13,279 nucleotides of DNA from F23-B02 sp045599385 (GTDB lineage Bacteria > Bacillota > Clostridia > Oscillospirales > Oscillospiraceae). This document shows, piece by piece, positions 10,901-13,279 of the stretch (position 1 is the first letter of the stretch; each line of letters starts with the position of its first letter). The DNA lies in assembly GCA_045599385.1 (NCBI GenBank), contig JAZRVW010000054.1, positions 1 through 13,279 on the forward strand. Direction: 5' to 3'. Both the position numbers and the translations under genes were made by a program. The notes beneath the pieces are model-generated. The model was not told the DNA's origin, made no database searches, and saw nothing but the letters and a program-made list of their open reading frames with translations.

Positions 10901-13279
10901 ATGGCACAGTTAAGACCCAAGATAGTCAAGCTCGCCAAGGTAATCGGCGGACCCTCCGGTCTTCTGGTGAAGATTGACGAGAACACTCCCGAGTACTACT
11001 GCATGGCCGACATCGTCAGCGATGACGAGGCCGACATTGCCATTGCCGCTGGTCTGCGCAAGGAACGCACCGCCGGCTATCTGGCAAAGAAGGTGGGCAA
11101 GACCGTTGAGGAAATCATGCCCGCATTGGATAACCTTGTTTACTACGGCGTTTTCCGCCGCACCTACAGCGCGGAAGCAGGTCAGGACGTTTACTTCATG
11201 CAGATTTTCGCTCCCGGCATTCTGGAAATGATGGTAAACAACAAGGAGCTCATGGCAAACCATCCCGAAGTCGGCAGAGCATTTGAGGAATACACCCGTC
11301 TGCGTATGCAGTCTCTGGGACCCATGCTCCCCAACGGTTACGGTCTTATGCGCGTTATCCCCTGTGAAAGCGCCATCAAGGACAATCCCGACGCCGACGA
11401 ATTTGAAAAGCTCAGCTACTACCTGAACAAGTACGACATCTTCTCCGTATCTCCCTGCTCCTGCCGCGCCTCCCGCACCAGCATAGGTGACGGCTGCGGT
11501 CACCTTGACGAGGACATGTGCGTACAGATGGGCAAGGGCGCAGAGCACTACATACGCTCCGGACGCGCACGCCAGATTACCCGTGAGGAAGCCATGGAAA
11601 TCATCCTCCGCGCCGAGGAAAACGGCCTCATGCACGATATCCCCAACATCGAGGAAGCCGGCGACAGCGCCGCCATCTGTAACTGCTGCTCCTGCGCCTG
11701 CTTCGGTCTGCGTGCCGGCATGATGTTCGGCGCCCGCGACGCAATCCGCTCCAACTACGTTGCTGTGGTTGACGAGGCAAAGTGCGTAGCCTGCGCACAG
11801 TGTGTTGAGGTCTGCCCCGGCAACGCTCTCAAGCTCGGTCAGAAGCTCTGCTCCACGGCAGACACCTCCGCACCCGACTATGTAAAAATCACCGACACTG
11901 TCTTCGTCAAGAAGGCATTTAATCCCGATTACCGCGAGAACCGCGAGGATACCCTACCCAGCGGCACCGCTCCCTGCAAGGTGGCCTGCCCCGCTCACGT
12001 TCCCGTTCAGGGCTATCTGAAGCTGGCAGCCCAGGGCAGATATACCGAGGCTCTCGAGCTTATCAAGAAGGAGAACCCCTTCCCTGCAGTCTGCGGCAGA
12101 ATCTGCAACAAGCGCTGTGAGGCTGAATGCACCCGCGGCAAAGTTGACGAGGCCGTTGCAATCGACGAGGTAAAGCGCTTCATCGCCGACCATGACATGA
12201 ACGCCGAAACCCGCTTCGTTCCCAAGATGGTGAACCAGATCGGACATCCCTACACCGAAAAAATCGCAATCATCGGCGCAGGTCCTGCGGGCATGAGCTG
12301 TGCCTACTACCTTGCAAACAAGGGCTACCCCGTAACCGTATTTGACCGCAACCCCGTTCCCGGCGGTATGCTGACTCTCGGCATTCCTGCCTTCCGTCTT
12401 GAAAAGGACGCTCTGAACGCGGAAATCGACGTTCTCAGAGAAATGGGCGTTGAGTTCAAGTGCGGTGTTGAAGTCGGCAAGGACATCACCATTCAGCAGC
12501 TGCGTGAAGAAGGCTACAAGGGCTTCTACCTTGCAATCGGCGCACAGAAGGCAGCACCTCTCGGCGTTCCCGGTGAGGAGCTCAAGGGTGTGTTCGGCGG
12601 CACCGACTTTCTGCGTGAAGTCAACCTCGGCAAGAAGGCCAATGTCGGCAAGAAGGTCGCCGTTGTCGGCGGCGGCAATGTTGCAATGGACGTTGCCCGC
12701 ACCGCAGTTCCTCTGGGCGCCGACGTAACCGTTGTTTATCGCCGCAAGGAATCCGATATGCCCGCCGACCCCGAGGAAGTTGCAGAGGCAAAGGAAGAGG
12801 GCGTCAAGTTCGTATTCGAGCACAAGCCCGCCCAAATCGTAGGCAAGAGCGGCAAGGTCTGCGCTCTCAAGTGCGACAAGGGCGAGATTGAGGTTAACAC
12901 CGTCATTGCCGCCATCGGTCAGCGCATCGACTGGGGCAACCTCGACGTTGGCGAGCTGAAGACGGGCGAAAAGGGCAATGCTCTTGCAGATGCTCTCACC
13001 TATCAGACCGCACAGCCCGACATCTTTGTGGGCGGCGACTGCTACACCGGTCCCAAGTTTGCTATTGACGCAATCGCGGCAGGCAAGGAAGCCGCAATTT
13101 CCCTGCACCGCTATGTACATCCCGGTCAGACTCTCACCATGGGCCGTGACCGCAGAATCTACCGTGCTCTCGACAAGGACGCAGCTCTTGTGGGCGTCGG
13201 CGGCTTCGACCATGAGCACCGTCAGGTACGCGGCTACAACGCTGAAAAGGCAAAGAGCTTTGCCGATTCCCGCGTCACC
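10901..13279 (+). CDS. multi-[4Fe-4S] FAD-dependent NAD(P) oxidoreductase, GltD/NfnB-like fusion (paralogue B), partial at right edge
   Basis: The frame is open for 793 codons from the ATG at 10901 to the window end. It has the same architecture as the divergent gene. A winged-helix-like segment lies at about 55-90. The Cys-rich domain has C186, C188 and a dense CNCCSCAC (260-267). A ferredoxin motif follows (C295/C298/C301/C305). The GltD-like part has C359, C363, C398, C402, C406 and C410, FAD loop GAGPAG (459-464), NAD(P) loop GGGNVA (590-595) and YRRKESDMPA. By alignment, about 90 C-terminal residues with a last ferredoxin unit are missing off the edge. From the FAD domain on, the two proteins are nearly the same; their first 290 residues differ strongly. 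The Cys-rich domain here has more adjacent cysteines, so it probably binds a different cluster or partner. It should use NAD(P)H and exchange electrons with an unknown acceptor. Confidence 0.87.
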   Translation, partial: MAQLRPKIVKLAKVIGGPSGLLVKIDENTPEYYCMADIVSDDEADIAIAAGLRKERTAGYLAKKVGKTVEEIMPALDNLVYYGVFRRTYSAEAGQDVYFMQIFAPGILEMMVNNKELMANHPEVGRAFEEYTRLRMQSLGPMLPNGYGLMRVIPCESAIKDNPDADEFEKLSYYLNKYDIFSVSPCSCRASRTSIGDGCGHLDEDMCVQMGKGAEHYIRSGRARQITREEAMEIILRAEENGLMHDIPNIEEAGDSAAICNCCSCACFGLRAGMMFGARDAIRSNYVAVVDEAKCVACAQCVEVCPGNALKLGQKLCSTADTSAPDYVKITDTVFVKKAFNPDYRENREDTLPSGTAPCKVACPAHVPVQGYLKLAAQGRYTEALELIKKENPFPAVCGRICNKRCEAECTRGKVDEAVAIDEVKRFIADHDMNAETRFVPKMVNQIGHPYTEKIAIIGAGPAGMSCAYYLANKGYPVTVFDRNPVPGGMLTLGIPAFRLEKDALNAEIDVLREMGVEFKCGVEVGKDITIQQLREEGYKGFYLAIGAQKAAPLGVPGEELKGVFGGTDFLREVNLGKKANVGKKVAVVGGGNVAMDVARTAVPLGADVTVVYRRKESDMPADPEEVAEAKEEGVKFVFEHKPAQIVGKSGKVCALKCDKGEIEVNTVIAAIGQRIDWGNLDVGELKTGEKGNALADALTYQTAQPDIFVGGDCYTGPKFAIDAIAAGKEAAISLHRYVHPGQTLTMGRDRRIYRALDKDAALVGVGGFDHEHRQVRGYNAEKAKSFADSRVT

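Noticed and set aside
11954..13219. Long minus-strand open frame (421 codons) antisense to oxidoreductase B
   Set aside because: The same type of shadow appears opposite the homologous region of A. This follows from shared codon usage, not from a conserved antisense gene.
7922..13279. Calling the large proteins glutamate synthase small subunit (GltD)
   Set aside because: The GltD-like part is only about half of each protein, no GltB large subunit is present, and the added Fe-S modules point to another electron-transfer role.

Overview
The window reads as chromosome of a strictly anaerobic Gram-positive bacterium of the Clostridia, most like a gut Oscillospiraceae/Ruminococcaceae type. This is an inference. 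It rests on many iron-sulfur flavoproteins (NfnA-like, EFR1-type and two GltD-like fusions), a HypA, AAGGAGG-type ribosome binding sites, SigA-like promoters, a barnase/barstar pair, and intermediate GC coding sequence with AT-rich gaps. No tRNA, rRNA, insertion sequence, phage gene or CRISPR array is visible.

Layout. (1) 1-641, minus: 5' part of an NfnA/SudB-type FAD/NAD(P)-binding subunit, running off the left edge. (2) 843-2469: galM (aldose 1-epimerase, plus) converges on trmO (tRNA-Thr m6t6A methyltransferase, minus), and the two stop ends overlap by 14 bp. (3) 2556-5002, plus: a compact four-gene operon made of an ABC ATPase, an ABC-2 permease, a lipoprotein-anchored barnase-type ribonuclease and its barstar-type inhibitor, closed by a strong bidirectional terminator. 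(4) 5045-5788, minus: an EFR1-type flavodoxin/ferredoxin fusion. (5) 5928-7397, minus: a lipoprotein with RHS/YD-like repeats and an unrecognised C-terminal part. (6) 7515-10594, minus: a large multi-[4Fe-4S] FAD-dependent NAD(P) oxidoreductase followed by hypA. (7) 10901 to the right edge, plus: a divergently transcribed paralogue of the large oxidoreductase, cut before its C-terminal ferredoxin domain.

Two parts deserve attention. The ABC-barnase-barstar operon looks like a self-protected, surface-tethered RNase module with its own transporter. All barnase catalytic positions are kept, and the inhibitor starts inside the end of the RNase gene. The divergent oxidoreductase pair shares an unusual architecture: a winged-helix-like N-terminus, a Cys-rich domain, a ferredoxin, a GltD/NfnB-like flavoprotein and, in the complete copy, a C-terminal ferredoxin. 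Their flavoprotein halves are nearly identical and their N-terminal halves are divergent. This suggests two electron-transfer enzymes that use the same NAD(P)H module with different partners. Physiological roles are inferred from family membership only.
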